A stretch of 64,000 nucleotides of DNA, taken from assembly GCA_963724805.1 (NCBI GenBank), contig CAVRWA010000014.1:1674001-1738000 (forward strand), in the 5' to 3' direction. This document shows, one piece after another, positions 21,081-28,427 of the stretch. Every line of letters starts with the position of its first letter. Within the stretch, counting starts at the first letter, position 1. This stretch comes from CAVQZA01 sp963724805 (GTDB lineage: Bacteria; Actinomycetota; Thermoleophilia; Gaiellales; Gaiellaceae). The position numbers and the translations under genes were made by a program. A model generated the notes under the pieces. That model was not told the origin of the DNA. It made no database searches and saw only the letters and a list, made by a program, of their open reading frames with translations.

Positions 21081-22298
21081 CTAGGAGAGCTGCCAGGCGT
21101 CGCCGCGGAGCAGCGGCGTCGCGGTGCCGTCTGCGGCGAGGCCGTCGACGTCGACGTCGGGTCCGCCGATCATGAAGTCGGTGTGGACCGTCGCGTGGTT
21201 GACACCGCGGGCGAGTCGCTCGTCGGTGCTCCAGCTCTCGGCATCCTCGACGTTCTGCACGATCGCGGCGCCGTAGGCGATGTGGCAGGTCGCGTTCTCG
21301 TCGAAGAGCGTGTCGAAGAAGACGAGGCCCGTCTGGCCAACACGGCTCGTGCCGTCCACCAGCGCGACCTCGCCGAGGAAGGGCGCCTGCTCGTCGCCCT
21401 CGAGCTGCCCGCGCACGGCCTCGGCGCCGCTCGTCGCGTTCACCGCGACGATCCGGCCGGCCTCGAAGCGCATCTCGAGATCGCGCACGATCGTTCCGGC
21501 CAGGCCGAGCGGCTTCGTCGAGCGGACGACGCCCTCGGTGCGCCGGTAGTCCGGGGTCGTGTAGACCTCTTCGGTCGGCATGTTCGGGATATGGCGGCGG
21601 CCCAACGAGGTCTCGAACGACGCCGCCTTCCAGATCGAGACGGGCAGGAGGCCGACCGTCAGGTCGGTGCCGGGGCCGCTGAAGTGGATCGCGTCGAAAC
21701 GCCGTTCGTTCAGCGTGGCCGCGCGGGCGAGGAGCCTGTCCATGTGCTCGTTCCACGCGGCGACCGGGTCGGGCTCGTCGAGGCGGACCGCCTTGCCGAG
21801 CGCGTCCCAGAGCCGCTCCACGTCGGGCTCGCCGAACACGGTCCGCGCCCAGCCCTCGTTCGGGTAGGCCACGATCGACCAGTTCACGAGCCGTTCGTTC
21901 AGCAGGCGTAGGTTCTCCTCGGCGAGCGCGACCATCCGTGTCTTGCCCACGCGGGCTCCGTCCAGGTCGCTAAGGAGCTCGGGATCGGGGTCGCCCGTGA
22001 TCAGGATCATCGCGCCGTGCTCCTCGGCGAGTGTCTTCGTCCGCTCGAGCAGCCACGGCGGCGTCCACGTGAGGATCTCCTCGTCGGCCTGCTCGATCAT
22101 CTCGCGGCGCACGTGCTGGTCTGAGTAGACCACGTCCACGTAGCGGGCGCCGGCGGCATACGCCGCGCGGGCGATCGCCCGCGCCAGCGGCGCGTGCTCC
22201 ACGAAGCACTGGACGTTGAGCGTCTGCTCCGGGGCAACGTTGGATCCCACTCGCACTGCAAGCTCCGCGTAGCGCTCGAGCCGCTCGTCCGGGATCAT
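21081..22298 (-). CDS. M29-family aminopeptidase (AmpS/thermophilic type)
   Basis: 405 residues. M29 aminopeptidases carry two metal ions and remove N-terminal residues. Typical parts are the N-terminal VGSNVAPEQTLNVQCFVEH, the Rossmann-like ARYVDVVYSDQHV, and metal-ligand regions NMPTEEVYTTPDYRR (Glu), LGEVALVDG (Glu) and ARGVNHATVHTDFMIG (His/Asp). ATG 22298 is 7 nt after TAGGGT on this strand, so it is probably leaderless. It converges on clpC and diverges from radA. Confidence 0.92.
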   Translation of the reverse strand: MIPDERLERYAELAVRVGSNVAPEQTLNVQCFVEHAPLARAIARAAYAAGARYVDVVYSDQHVRREMIEQADEEILTWTPPWLLERTKTLAEEHGAMILITGDPDPELLSDLDGARVGKTRMVALAEENLRLLNERLVNWSIVAYPNEGWARTVFGEPDVERLWDALGKAVRLDEPDPVAAWNEHMDRLLARAATLNERRFDAIHFSGPGTDLTVGLLPVSIWKAASFETSLGRRHIPNMPTEEVYTTPDYRRTEGVVRSTKPLGLAGTIVRDLEMRFEAGRIVAVNATSGAEAVRGQLEGDEQAPFLGEVALVDGTSRVGQTGLVFFDTLFDENATCHIAYGAAIVQNVEDAESWSTDERLARGVNHATVHTDFMIGGPDVDVDGLAADGTATPLLRGDAWQLS

Positions 22299-22305
22299 GT
22301 TTCGG

Positions 22306-22352
22306 ACCCTACCCAGTTTCGTGACAGAGCCGTCGGGACCCGCCCCTAGACT
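22306..22352. promoter_or_regulatory. Divergent leaderless promoters, aminopeptidase/radA
   Basis: Minus-strand TAGGGT (complement of 22306-22311) is 7 nt before the aminopeptidase ATG; plus-strand TAGACT (22347-22352) is 6 nt before the radA ATG. GTGACA at 22321-22326 could be a -35 element for radA with a long 20-bp spacer. Confidence 0.5.
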
Positions 22353-22358
22353 GGCTGC

Positions 22359-23732
22359 ATGGCGAAGGCTGCAGTCACTTACGCGTGTTCGGAGTGCGGC
22401 TACACCGCCGGGCGGTGGTTCGGGAAGTGCCCGGGGTGCAACGAGTTCGGCACACTCGTCGAGGAGCGCGCGGCTCCGGTCGAGAAGCCCCGGCGTGGTG
22501 CCGGCGCCGAGCCTCGCCCGCTGCTCCGGCTCGTCGACGTCGAGGTCGAGGAGGCGGCGCGGATCACGACCGGGGTGCCCGAGCTCGACCGGGTGCTCGG
22601 CGGTGGGCTGGTCCCTGCCTCGCTCGTCCTCGTGGGGGGCGAGCCAGGCGTCGGCAAGTCGACGCTGCTCCTGAGCGCGCTCGCCGCGATCTCGCAGGAA
22701 CGGCGCGCGCTGCTCGTCACCGGCGAGGAGTCGACGGCGCAGGTGAAGCTGCGCGCGCAGCGGCTCGGAGGCGCCGAACGGGTCGAGATCCTCGCCGAGA
22801 CCGAGCTGGACGCGATCTGCGCCACGCTCGAGACGGAGCTGCCGGACGTCTGCGTGATCGACTCGGTGCAGACCCTGTACGCGCGGGAGGTCGGCTCGGC
22901 GCCGGGATCGGTCGCGCAGGTGCGCGAGGCGGCAGGCCGCCTGCTCCGTGTCGCGAAGGAGTGCGGTGTCGCCACGATCCTCGTCGGCCACGTCACGAAG
23001 GACGGGTCGGTCGCCGGGCCGCGCGTGCTCGAGCATCTCGTCGACTGCGTGCTCCAGTTCGAGGGCGACCGCTACCACGCCCACCGCGTGCTCCGGGCGA
23101 CGAAGAACCGCTTCGGCTCGACAAACGAGATCGGTGTGTTCGAGATGACCGGCGCCGGGCTCGTCGGCGTCCCCGACCCGTCGGAGCTGTTCGGCCGCTC
23201 GGCTGCCGGCGAGATCGGCGCCACGGTCGCGTGCGCGCTCGAGGGCTCGCGGCCGATCCTGCTCGAGATCCAGGCGCTCGTCGCCCCGACCGACCTCGCG
23301 ATGCCCCGACGCGTCGGCACCGGGGTCGATCCCAAGCGGCTCGCGATGATCGTCGCCGTGCTCTCGCGCCACGCCGGCATCGCTCTCGGCTCGGCCGACG
23401 TGTTCGTGAACGTCGCGGGCGGGGTCCGGATCGACGAGCCGGGCGCCGACCTCGCGATCGGCCTGGCGATTGCCTCGGCCGCCCGCAGCAGACCGGTCCG
23501 TGAGGCAACAGCCGTGTTCGGCGAGATCGGCCTCACCGGACGCCTCCGCGGCGCCTCCCAGGCCGACCGGCGACTCGAGGAATGCGCGAAGCTGGGGCTC
23601 GAAGCCGTGGTTGCGCCGGCCGGCACCGCTGGGCGTGGCAAGATGGAGGTCGTTGCAGTCGACACGCTCCGGAGGGCGATCGCCGTTGGGCTCAGCGCAC
23701 AGGGATCCGAAGCAGCCGATACCGGACCGTAG
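22359..23732 (+). CDS. radA: DNA repair protein RadA (Sms)
   Basis: 457 residues. RadA is a hexameric helicase-like ATPase that processes recombination intermediates. The N-terminal zinc finger is Cys10, Cys13, Cys24, Cys27. The RecA-like core has Walker A GEPGVGKST (94-102) and the RadA-specific KNRFG (249-253). The C-terminal Lon-protease-like domain (ALVAPTDLAMPRRVGTGVD...) lacks a catalytic role. It leads the conserved radA-disA-carD-ispD order. Confidence 0.96.
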   Translation: MAKAAVTYACSECGYTAGRWFGKCPGCNEFGTLVEERAAPVEKPRRGAGAEPRPLLRLVDVEVEEAARITTGVPELDRVLGGGLVPASLVLVGGEPGVGKSTLLLSALAAISQERRALLVTGEESTAQVKLRAQRLGGAERVEILAETELDAICATLETELPDVCVIDSVQTLYAREVGSAPGSVAQVREAAGRLLRVAKECGVATILVGHVTKDGSVAGPRVLEHLVDCVLQFEGDRYHAHRVLRATKNRFGSTNEIGVFEMTGAGLVGVPDPSELFGRSAAGEIGATVACALEGSRPILLEIQALVAPTDLAMPRRVGTGVDPKRLAMIVAVLSRHAGIALGSADVFVNVAGGVRIDEPGADLAIGLAIASAARSRPVREATAVFGEIGLTGRLRGASQADRRLEECAKLGLEAVVAPAGTAGRGKMEVVAVDTLRRAIAVGLSAQGSEAADTGP

Positions 23733-23751
23733 CCCGCAGACGCTCGGCTTC

Positions 23752-24837
23752 ATGCGGATGCCGTCGGGCCATGACCCGCGCCGCGACCCGCACCTGCTCG
23801 AGTCGATCGCCCGTATCGCCCCCGGCACCGAGCTCCGCCAGGGAATCGACGACATCATCCGCTCGCACGAGGGCGCGCTGATCGTCGTCGGCGAGCCCGA
23901 CGAGCTCTCGTTCATGTTCTCCGGAGGGATCAGGATCGGGCTCCAGTTCACGCCGCAGCTCCTCTTCGAGCTGGCGAAGATGGACGGCGCGATCATCGTC
24001 ACCGACGACGTCGGGCGCCTCTCGCACGCGAACGTTCAGCTCATGCCCGACCCGACGATCCCCTCGAACGAGACGGGGACGCGTCACCGCACCGCCGAGC
24101 GCGTCGCCAAGCAGACCGAGGCGCTGGTCGTCTCGATCTCCCAGCAGCGCGAAACGGTCACTATCTTCGTCGGCCAGCAGCGCTACCAGCTCGATCCGAT
24201 CGCCGACGTGCTCGCGAAGACGAACCAGGGCGTGGCGACGCTGGAGACGTACCGGCTGCGCCTCGACCAGGTGATGACCCGGCTGACGGCACTCGAGTTC
24301 CAGAGCGCGGTCGTGCTCGACGACGTGCTCGTCGTCGTGCAGCGTGCCGAGATGACGACGCGTGTCGCGGAGGAGGTCGAACGCGACTGCGTCGAGCTCG
24401 GCTCGGAGGGGAGGCTGATCCGCATGCAGCTCTCCGAGCTGATCGGCGAGGTGCCGGCCGAGAAGGCGGCGGTCGTGCGCGACTACTGCGTGGAGGACGC
24501 CGACCGCGCGCTCGGCGTGCTGTCCCAGCTTCCGTACGCCGAGCTCGTTGACATGGAGGTGCTGCAGGAGGTGCTCGGCTACCCGCGCACGGTCAACCCG
24601 CTCGATCACTCGGTCGCTCCGCTCGGTTACCGGATCCTCTCGCACATCCCGCGGCTGCCGGAGTCCGTGATCCTTCGCGTGGTGACCGACATGGACGGCC
24701 TGGAGTCGATCGTGCGGGCGAGCCAGCGCGAGCTGGAGGCGGTGGAGGGCATCGGTTCGGTGCGGGCCCGCGAGATCCGCGAGGGCCTGCGGCGGCTGCA
24801 GGAGCACAACCTCGTCGACCGCTACCTGCAGCTATAA
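23752..24837 (+). CDS. disA: Diadenylate cyclase DisA, DNA-integrity scanning protein
   Basis: 361-residue octameric enzyme making c-di-AMP from two ATP and sensing branched DNA. The DAC domain has the catalytic DGA (78-80, in AKMDGAII) and RHR (111-113, in GTRHRTAERVAKQ) motifs. A helical spine follows and a C-terminal helix-hairpin-helix DNA-binding domain (EAVEGIGSVRAREIREGL). ATG 23752 is the first acceptable start, 19 nt after the radA stop. c-di-AMP here would link DNA damage to osmotic and cell-wall control. Confidence 0.96.
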   Translation: MRMPSGHDPRRDPHLLESIARIAPGTELRQGIDDIIRSHEGALIVVGEPDELSFMFSGGIRIGLQFTPQLLFELAKMDGAIIVTDDVGRLSHANVQLMPDPTIPSNETGTRHRTAERVAKQTEALVVSISQQRETVTIFVGQQRYQLDPIADVLAKTNQGVATLETYRLRLDQVMTRLTALEFQSAVVLDDVLVVVQRAEMTTRVAEEVERDCVELGSEGRLIRMQLSELIGEVPAEKAAVVRDYCVEDADRALGVLSQLPYAELVDMEVLQEVLGYPRTVNPLDHSVAPLGYRILSHIPRLPESVILRVVTDMDGLESIVRASQRELEAVEGIGSVRAREIREGLRRLQEHNLVDRYLQL

Positions 24838-24872
24838 CCACCCCGAGACCTGCCGCTGAGCAGGGCTTTTCC

Positions 24873-24897
24873 AAAACGCCCTAAAACAGTGCGTTTT
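24873..24897 (+). terminator. Inverted repeat after disA
   Basis: AAAACGC (24873-24879) and GCGTTTT (24891-24897) pair perfectly around an 11-nt loop, 35 nt after the disA stop. The stem ends in TTTT, which could serve as a weak intrinsic terminator. This A/T-rich block contrasts with the surrounding sequence. Confidence 0.4.
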
Positions 24898-24911
24898 CCA
24901 GCGATTTCCGC

Positions 24912-24917
24912 TATACT
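24912..24917 (+). promoter_or_regulatory. Candidate -10 box upstream of carD
   Basis: TATACT (24912-24917) is among the best -10 matches in the window. No clear -35 is seen at 16-19 bp. A transcript from here would start near 24924, only a few bases before a strong terminator-like hairpin. Confidence 0.45.
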
Positions 24918-24929
24918 AGCGGGGTTCCT

Positions 24930-24959
24930 GGCCGGCGGGTCCCCCCGTCGGCCTTTCTT
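24930..24959 (+). terminator. Intrinsic terminator/attenuator in the carD leader
   Basis: GGCCGGCGGG (24930-24939), loop TCCC, CCCGTCGGCC (24944-24953) form a 10-bp stem with one G-T pair, followed by TTTCTT. It lies between a TATACT box and the carD start at 24992. It could end the radA-disA transcript, or act as an attenuator of carD. Confidence 0.65.
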
Positions 24960-24991
24960 GGCGATATAGCGGAGAAGGGGGAGGTCAGGCT

Positions 24992-25531
24992 TTGTTCGAT
25001 GTCGGCGACAAGGTGGTGTACCCACACCACGGAGCAGGAACCGTCGTGAAGAAAGAGATGCGCGACGTGTTGGGCGACAAGCGCGAGTACCTGACCATTC
25101 AGATCCTCCACAACGACATGACTGTCAACGTGCCGACCGAGAACGCGGAGCGCGTCGGGCTCCGCTGGGTGATCGATGAAGAGATGGTCGAGGTGGTCGT
25201 CAAGGCGTTGTCCGGCGGAAGCACGGACATGCCCAAGAACTGGAACCGCCGCTTCAAGCACAACCGCGACAAGATGAAGACCGGCGACATCCTCGAGCTG
25301 GCAGAGGTGGTGCGCAACCTCTCGCTGCGGGACCACGAGAAGGGTCTCTCCACCGGCGAGAAGCAGATGTTCGTGAAGGCGAAGAAGATCCTCGCGAGCG
25401 AGCTGATGTACGCCAAGGGCATGGACGAGGAGCAGGCCGCCGAATGGCTCGAGGAAGTGCTCGCCGAAGTCGGGCCGGCCAAGAAGAAGACCTCCAAGGC
25501 CAAGGCGACGGCGGCAACAGCCTCAGTCTGA
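24992..25531 (+). CDS. carD: CarD family transcriptional regulator
   Basis: 179 residues. CarD binds the RNA polymerase beta subunit and stabilises open complexes, chiefly at rRNA and housekeeping promoters. The N-terminal Tudor-like RNAP-interaction domain is FDVGDKVVYPHHGAGTV... to about residue 60; the C-terminal helical DNA-binding domain includes WNRRFKHNRDKMKTGD and EKQMFVKAKKILASEL. A Lys/Ala-rich tail ends the protein. The TTG start at 24992 has GGAGG 7 nt upstream. Downstream ispD overlaps its stop. Confidence 0.96.
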   Translation: MFDVGDKVVYPHHGAGTVVKKEMRDVLGDKREYLTIQILHNDMTVNVPTENAERVGLRWVIDEEMVEVVVKALSGGSTDMPKNWNRRFKHNRDKMKTGDILELAEVVRNLSLRDHEKGLSTGEKQMFVKAKKILASELMYAKGMDEEQAAEWLEEVLAEVGPAKKKTSKAKATAATASV

Positions 25532-26187
25532 CGACCTGGGCGATCGTGGCCGCCGCGGGAAGCGGCGATCGGCTCGGGGCGGAGCATCCGAAGGCCTTCG
25601 TTCGTCTGGGCGAGCTGCCCATGCTCGCCGAGAGCCTGCAGCGGCTCGAGGACTCGGCCTGGGTCGACGCGATCGTCGTCGCCGCGCCCCCGGGCTGGGA
25701 GGAGCCGGCGATCCTGCTCGCCGAGGAGCTCGGTTGCGGCAAGGTGCGCGCGTGCGTGACCGGCGGCGAGACCCGGGCCGAGTCGGTCCGGCTCGCGCTG
25801 GCCGAGGTGCCCGAGGACGCAGTCGTCGTGCTCGTCCACGACGCAGCACGGCCTTTCCTCCCGGAGGATGTGCTCGCGCGCGTGCTGACCGCGCTCGGGG
25901 AGGGCTGGGACGGGGTCGTGCCGGCGCTGGAGGTCCCGGACACGGTGAAGCGGGTCGAGGGCGAGCGCGTGGTCGAGACGCTCGACCGCGGCGGCCTCGT
26001 CGCCGTGCAGACTCCCCAGGCCTTCCTCGCGCCGGTGCTGCGACGGGCGGTCGAGCTGGGCGAGGGCACCGACTGCGCCTCGCTCGTCGAGCGCTCGGGC
26101 GGCCGCGTCACCTGGGTGCCCGGCGACCGGCGGCTGCTCAAGGTCACCACGAGGGCCGACCTGGAGCTGGTCGAGTCGTGGCTCTGA
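25528..26187 (+). CDS. ispD: 2-C-methyl-D-erythritol 4-phosphate cytidylyltransferase
   Basis: 219 residues. It forms CDP-methylerythritol in the MEP isoprenoid pathway. The CTP-binding loop is AIVAAAGSGDRLGAEHPKAF; VTGGETRAESVRLAL, VLVHDAARPFL and AVQTPQAF are family signatures. No ATG/GTG/TTG gives a sensible start: GTG 25546 cuts the first strand and ATG 25444 would overlap carD by 88 nt. CTG 25528, overlapping the carD stop as CTGA, fits best. Confidence 0.9.
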   Translation: MTTWAIVAAAGSGDRLGAEHPKAFVRLGELPMLAESLQRLEDSAWVDAIVVAAPPGWEEPAILLAEELGCGKVRACVTGGETRAESVRLALAEVPEDAVVVLVHDAARPFLPEDVLARVLTALGEGWDGVVPALEVPDTVKRVEGERVVETLDRGGLVAVQTPQAFLAPVLRRAVELGEGTDCASLVERSGGRVTWVPGDRRLLKVTTRADLELVESWL

Positions 26188-26224
26188 CAGCCGATTTCGT
26201 AACGACGACGGCCCGCGCTTCGTC

Positions 26225-26830
26225 GTGAAAGGGGAGCTACAGGCGGTCTTCTTCGACGTCGGCGAGACCCTCGTCGACGAGGAGCGCTACTGGCGGCGGA
26301 TCGCCGAGGCGGTCGGAGTGCGGCCGCACGTCCTCTGGGCCGCGCTCGGCGTGACGATCGCCCGGGGGGAGGAGCACCGTCGCGTGTTCGACTATCTCGG
26401 CGTCGAGGCGGTGCCGGGCGCGCCCGCCTATTACGAGCCGGAGGATCTCTACCCGGACGCGCTGCCCGCGATCGCAGGGCTCCGCGAGCGCGGCCTGTTC
26501 GTCGGCGTCGCCGGGAACCAGTCGACAGAGCTCGAGGACTGGTTCACCGCACAGGGGTGGGCCGTGGACTACGTCGCCTCGTCGCAGCGGCTCGGCGTGA
26601 GCAAGCCGGACCCCGCGTTCTTCGGGGCGCTCGTCGCCGCGGCCGGCTGCGAGCCTCCCCAGGCGGCGTACGTCGGCGACCGCGTGGACAACGACGTGCT
26701 CCCCGCGAAGGCCGCCGGAATGGTCGCAGTCCATGTCCGCCGAGGCCCGTGGGGCTATCTGCAGGACGCCTCGGTGGCCGACGTCAGGGTTGACTCGCTG
26801 GCCGAGCTGCCCGAGGCTCTTGGGCTGTGA
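26225..26830 (+). CDS. HAD superfamily hydrolase
   Basis: 201 residues. Motif I is FFDVGETLVDE (nucleophile Asp; the usual DxD acid is replaced by DVGET as in many phosphatase-like HADs). Motif II is VAGNQ (Asn in place of Thr/Ser), and motifs III/IV are VSKPDPAFF and YVGDRVDNDVLPAKAAGM. The cap is small and helical. It probably dephosphorylates a small metabolite. It sits between ispD and ispF, an unusual insertion in the MEP pair. Confidence 0.85.
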   Translation: MKGELQAVFFDVGETLVDEERYWRRIAEAVGVRPHVLWAALGVTIARGEEHRRVFDYLGVEAVPGAPAYYEPEDLYPDALPAIAGLRERGLFVGVAGNQSTELEDWFTAQGWAVDYVASSQRLGVSKPDPAFFGALVAAAGCEPPQAAYVGDRVDNDVLPAKAAGMVAVHVRRGPWGYLQDASVADVRVDSLAELPEALGL

Positions 26831-26880
26831 GTCGCCCTGTGCCAACCTCCTTTGCTCGCCGTTCCGCGGCGTCGGGCGGT

Positions 26881-26910
26881 GGCGGATCCGAGCTCCGCCC
26901 GGCGGGAGCC
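26881..26910 (-). repeat. Dispersed 30-bp GC-rich repeat, copy 1
   Basis: In the 100-bp gap before ispF, the complement of 26881-26910 matches 45423-45452 at 27 of 30 positions, beginning GGCTCCCGCCGGGCG. Each copy can fold through GCCGGGC-type stems. Its partner lies in the insert at the 5' end of the NYN gene. Confidence 0.5.
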
Positions 26911-26930
26911 GCCGCCGCCGAGGGGCGCGC

Positions 26931-27410
26931 GTGAGCGAGCTCCGGGTCGGGATCGGGTTCGACGCGCACGCCTTTGCGGCGGGAGTGCCGCTCGTGCTCG
27001 GCGGGGTGCGGATCGAGCACGCGCAGGGGCTCTCCGGCCACTCCGACGGCGACGTGCTCGCGCACGCGCTCACCGATGCGGTGCTCGGCGCCGCCGCGCT
27101 CGGCGATATCGGCTCGCTGTTTCCGTCCGGCGACCCCTCGCTCGCCGGCGCCGACTCGATCGGCCTGCTCGCGCACGCGTGGGCCGAGGTCGAGGAGGCC
27201 GGCTGGCGCCTCGTCAACGCCCAGGTCGTGCTGATCGGCCAGGAGCCGCGGCTGGCTCCGCACCGTGCGGAGATGAGCGGGCGGCTCGCGGGCGCGCTCG
27301 GCGTCGAGCCGGAGCGCGTCTCGGTGCAGGCGACGACGACCGACGAGCTGGGGTTCACCGGCCGGGGTGAGGGCCTCGCCGCCCAGGCCGTGGCGCTCCT
27401 CGAGCGCTAG
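26931..27410 (+). CDS. ispF: 2-C-methyl-D-erythritol 2,4-cyclodiphosphate synthase
   Basis: 159 residues, a trimeric zinc enzyme of the MEP pathway. IGFDAHAF supplies the first zinc ligands (DxH); LSGHSDGDVLAHALTDAVLG has the conserved HSDGDV motif, then GDIGSLFP and ATTTDELGFTGRGEGLAAQA. GTG 26931 is the only start preserving the first strand. Neighbouring ispD and the HAD gene are on the same strand. Confidence 0.95.
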   Translation: MSELRVGIGFDAHAFAAGVPLVLGGVRIEHAQGLSGHSDGDVLAHALTDAVLGAAALGDIGSLFPSGDPSLAGADSIGLLAHAWAEVEEAGWRLVNAQVVLIGQEPRLAPHRAEMSGRLAGALGVEPERVSVQATTTDELGFTGRGEGLAAQAVALLER

Positions 27411-27504
27411 CGGGCCGCACACACGGCGCGATTCGGCACAAAGTCGGCACAGACGCGTGCGTCGCGCACAGGTAGCGTCGACAGTGGGACCTACTCCCCA
27501 CCCA

Positions 27505-27560
27505 GGGTGGGGACCGTGCAGTTGGGGTCGGAGGGTGGGGACCGTGAAACTAGGTCGGGA
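27505..27560. repeat. 28-bp imperfect tandem repeat at the mutY 3' end
   Basis: Two adjacent units (27505-27532 and 27533-27560) share the exact 14-mer GGGTGGGGACCGTG and a related tail. The mutY stop codon (complement of 27550-27552) lies inside the second unit. A short CCCCACCC stretch at 27496-27503 just before them could pair with GGGTGGGG. Confidence 0.6.
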
Positions 27561-28266
27561 GTGCGACGAGCCCGGCCTCGACGCGAACGAGCCCGTCGCG
27601 CGAGAGCGCGGTGACGGCCTCGTCGTCCAGCTCGTCCAGGCGCCGCGGCGCGTCCGCCACGAGGCGCAGCACCGCCGCGCGGCGCTGGCGGAACGAGCCC
27701 TCGAACGGCGACTGCTTCCGCAGCGGCTCGTAGCGGCGCCCCCGCGAGGGACACTCGCCCGCGAGGGGGCACGCGCCGCAGCGCGGCACACGCGCGAGGC
27801 AGACGGTGGCGCCGAGGTCCATCAGCGCGGCCGCGTGCTCCGGCCCGAATGCGTGGCCCGTCCGTTCCTGCACGCGGCGCACGTTCACGTCTTCCGGGAG
27901 CACCGCCTCGCCGAGGGCGAAGTTCCGTAGCGCAGCGGCGGTATAGGGGCCGACCCCGGGCAGGTCGGTGAGGTCGTCCGGCCAGCCGCGCTCGGCGATC
28001 ACGCAGGCCGCGCGGTGGAGCGCGAGCGCGCGCCGGTTGTAGCCGAGCCCCTGCCACTCACGGATCGCTTCCGCAGGCGACGCCGCGGCGAGCGCCTCCG
28101 CGGTCGGCCAACGCTCGAGCCAGGCCAGCCAACGTGGAATCACGCGCTCGACCTGCGTCTGCTGCAGCATCAGCTCCGAGACGAGGATCGCGTAGGGGTC
28201 GCGCGTCCGGCGCCAGGGCAGGTCGCGCCCGTTCTCCCGGAACCAGGCGAGAAGCGCGGCCTCCAC
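27550..28266 (-). CDS. mutY: A/G-specific adenine DNA glycosylase
   Basis: 238 residues. MutY removes adenine mispaired with 8-oxoguanine. The catalytic Glu is in SELMLQQTQVERV; the helix-hairpin-helix is LPGVGPYTAAALRNF, and the catalytic Asp is in PEDVNVRRV. The [4Fe-4S] cluster has spacing C-x6-C-x2-C-x5-C in CLARVPRCGACPLAGEC. A short winged-helix tail ends ALP, as in actinobacterial MutY; the NUDT-like domain of E. coli MutY is absent. GTG 28266 is my chosen start. Confidence 0.93.
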   Translation of the reverse strand: MEAALLAWFRENGRDLPWRRTRDPYAILVSELMLQQTQVERVIPRWLAWLERWPTAEALAAASPAEAIREWQGLGYNRRALALHRAACVIAERGWPDDLTDLPGVGPYTAAALRNFALGEAVLPEDVNVRRVQERTGHAFGPEHAAALMDLGATVCLARVPRCGACPLAGECPSRGRRYEPLRKQSPFEGSFRQRRAAVLRLVADAPRRLDELDDEAVTALSRDGLVRVEAGLVALPT

Positions 28267-28299
28267 GATTTGGACTCTACGGATTCCACCCGCCGGGGG

Positions 28300-28305
28300 T
28301 ATACT
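28300..28305 (+). promoter_or_regulatory. Candidate -10 box of the peptide importer operon
   Basis: TATACT at 28300-28305 would start a transcript near 28312, giving a 116-nt leader with AAGGAGGGA (28416-28424) before the GTG. GGGGG and CCCCC tracts flank the box (28295-28299, 28311-28315). No good -35 is visible. Confidence 0.4.
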
Positions 28306-28427
28306 CGCGGCCCCCGCCGGAGTGTCCGAAACAACGGCGTGGGCCGTGTCCCCCGACGCATCCGGCGCGCGATCAGGATGCGATCCGACGACTCTGCGAG
28401 GTGGATCTCGCACCTAAGGAGGGAACT

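Noticed and set aside
27411..27504. Small RNA or gene between ispF and the tandem repeat
   Set aside because: No open frame with a ribosome binding site and no stable hairpin with a T run were found. The GCACA-rich stretch remains unexplained but weak.
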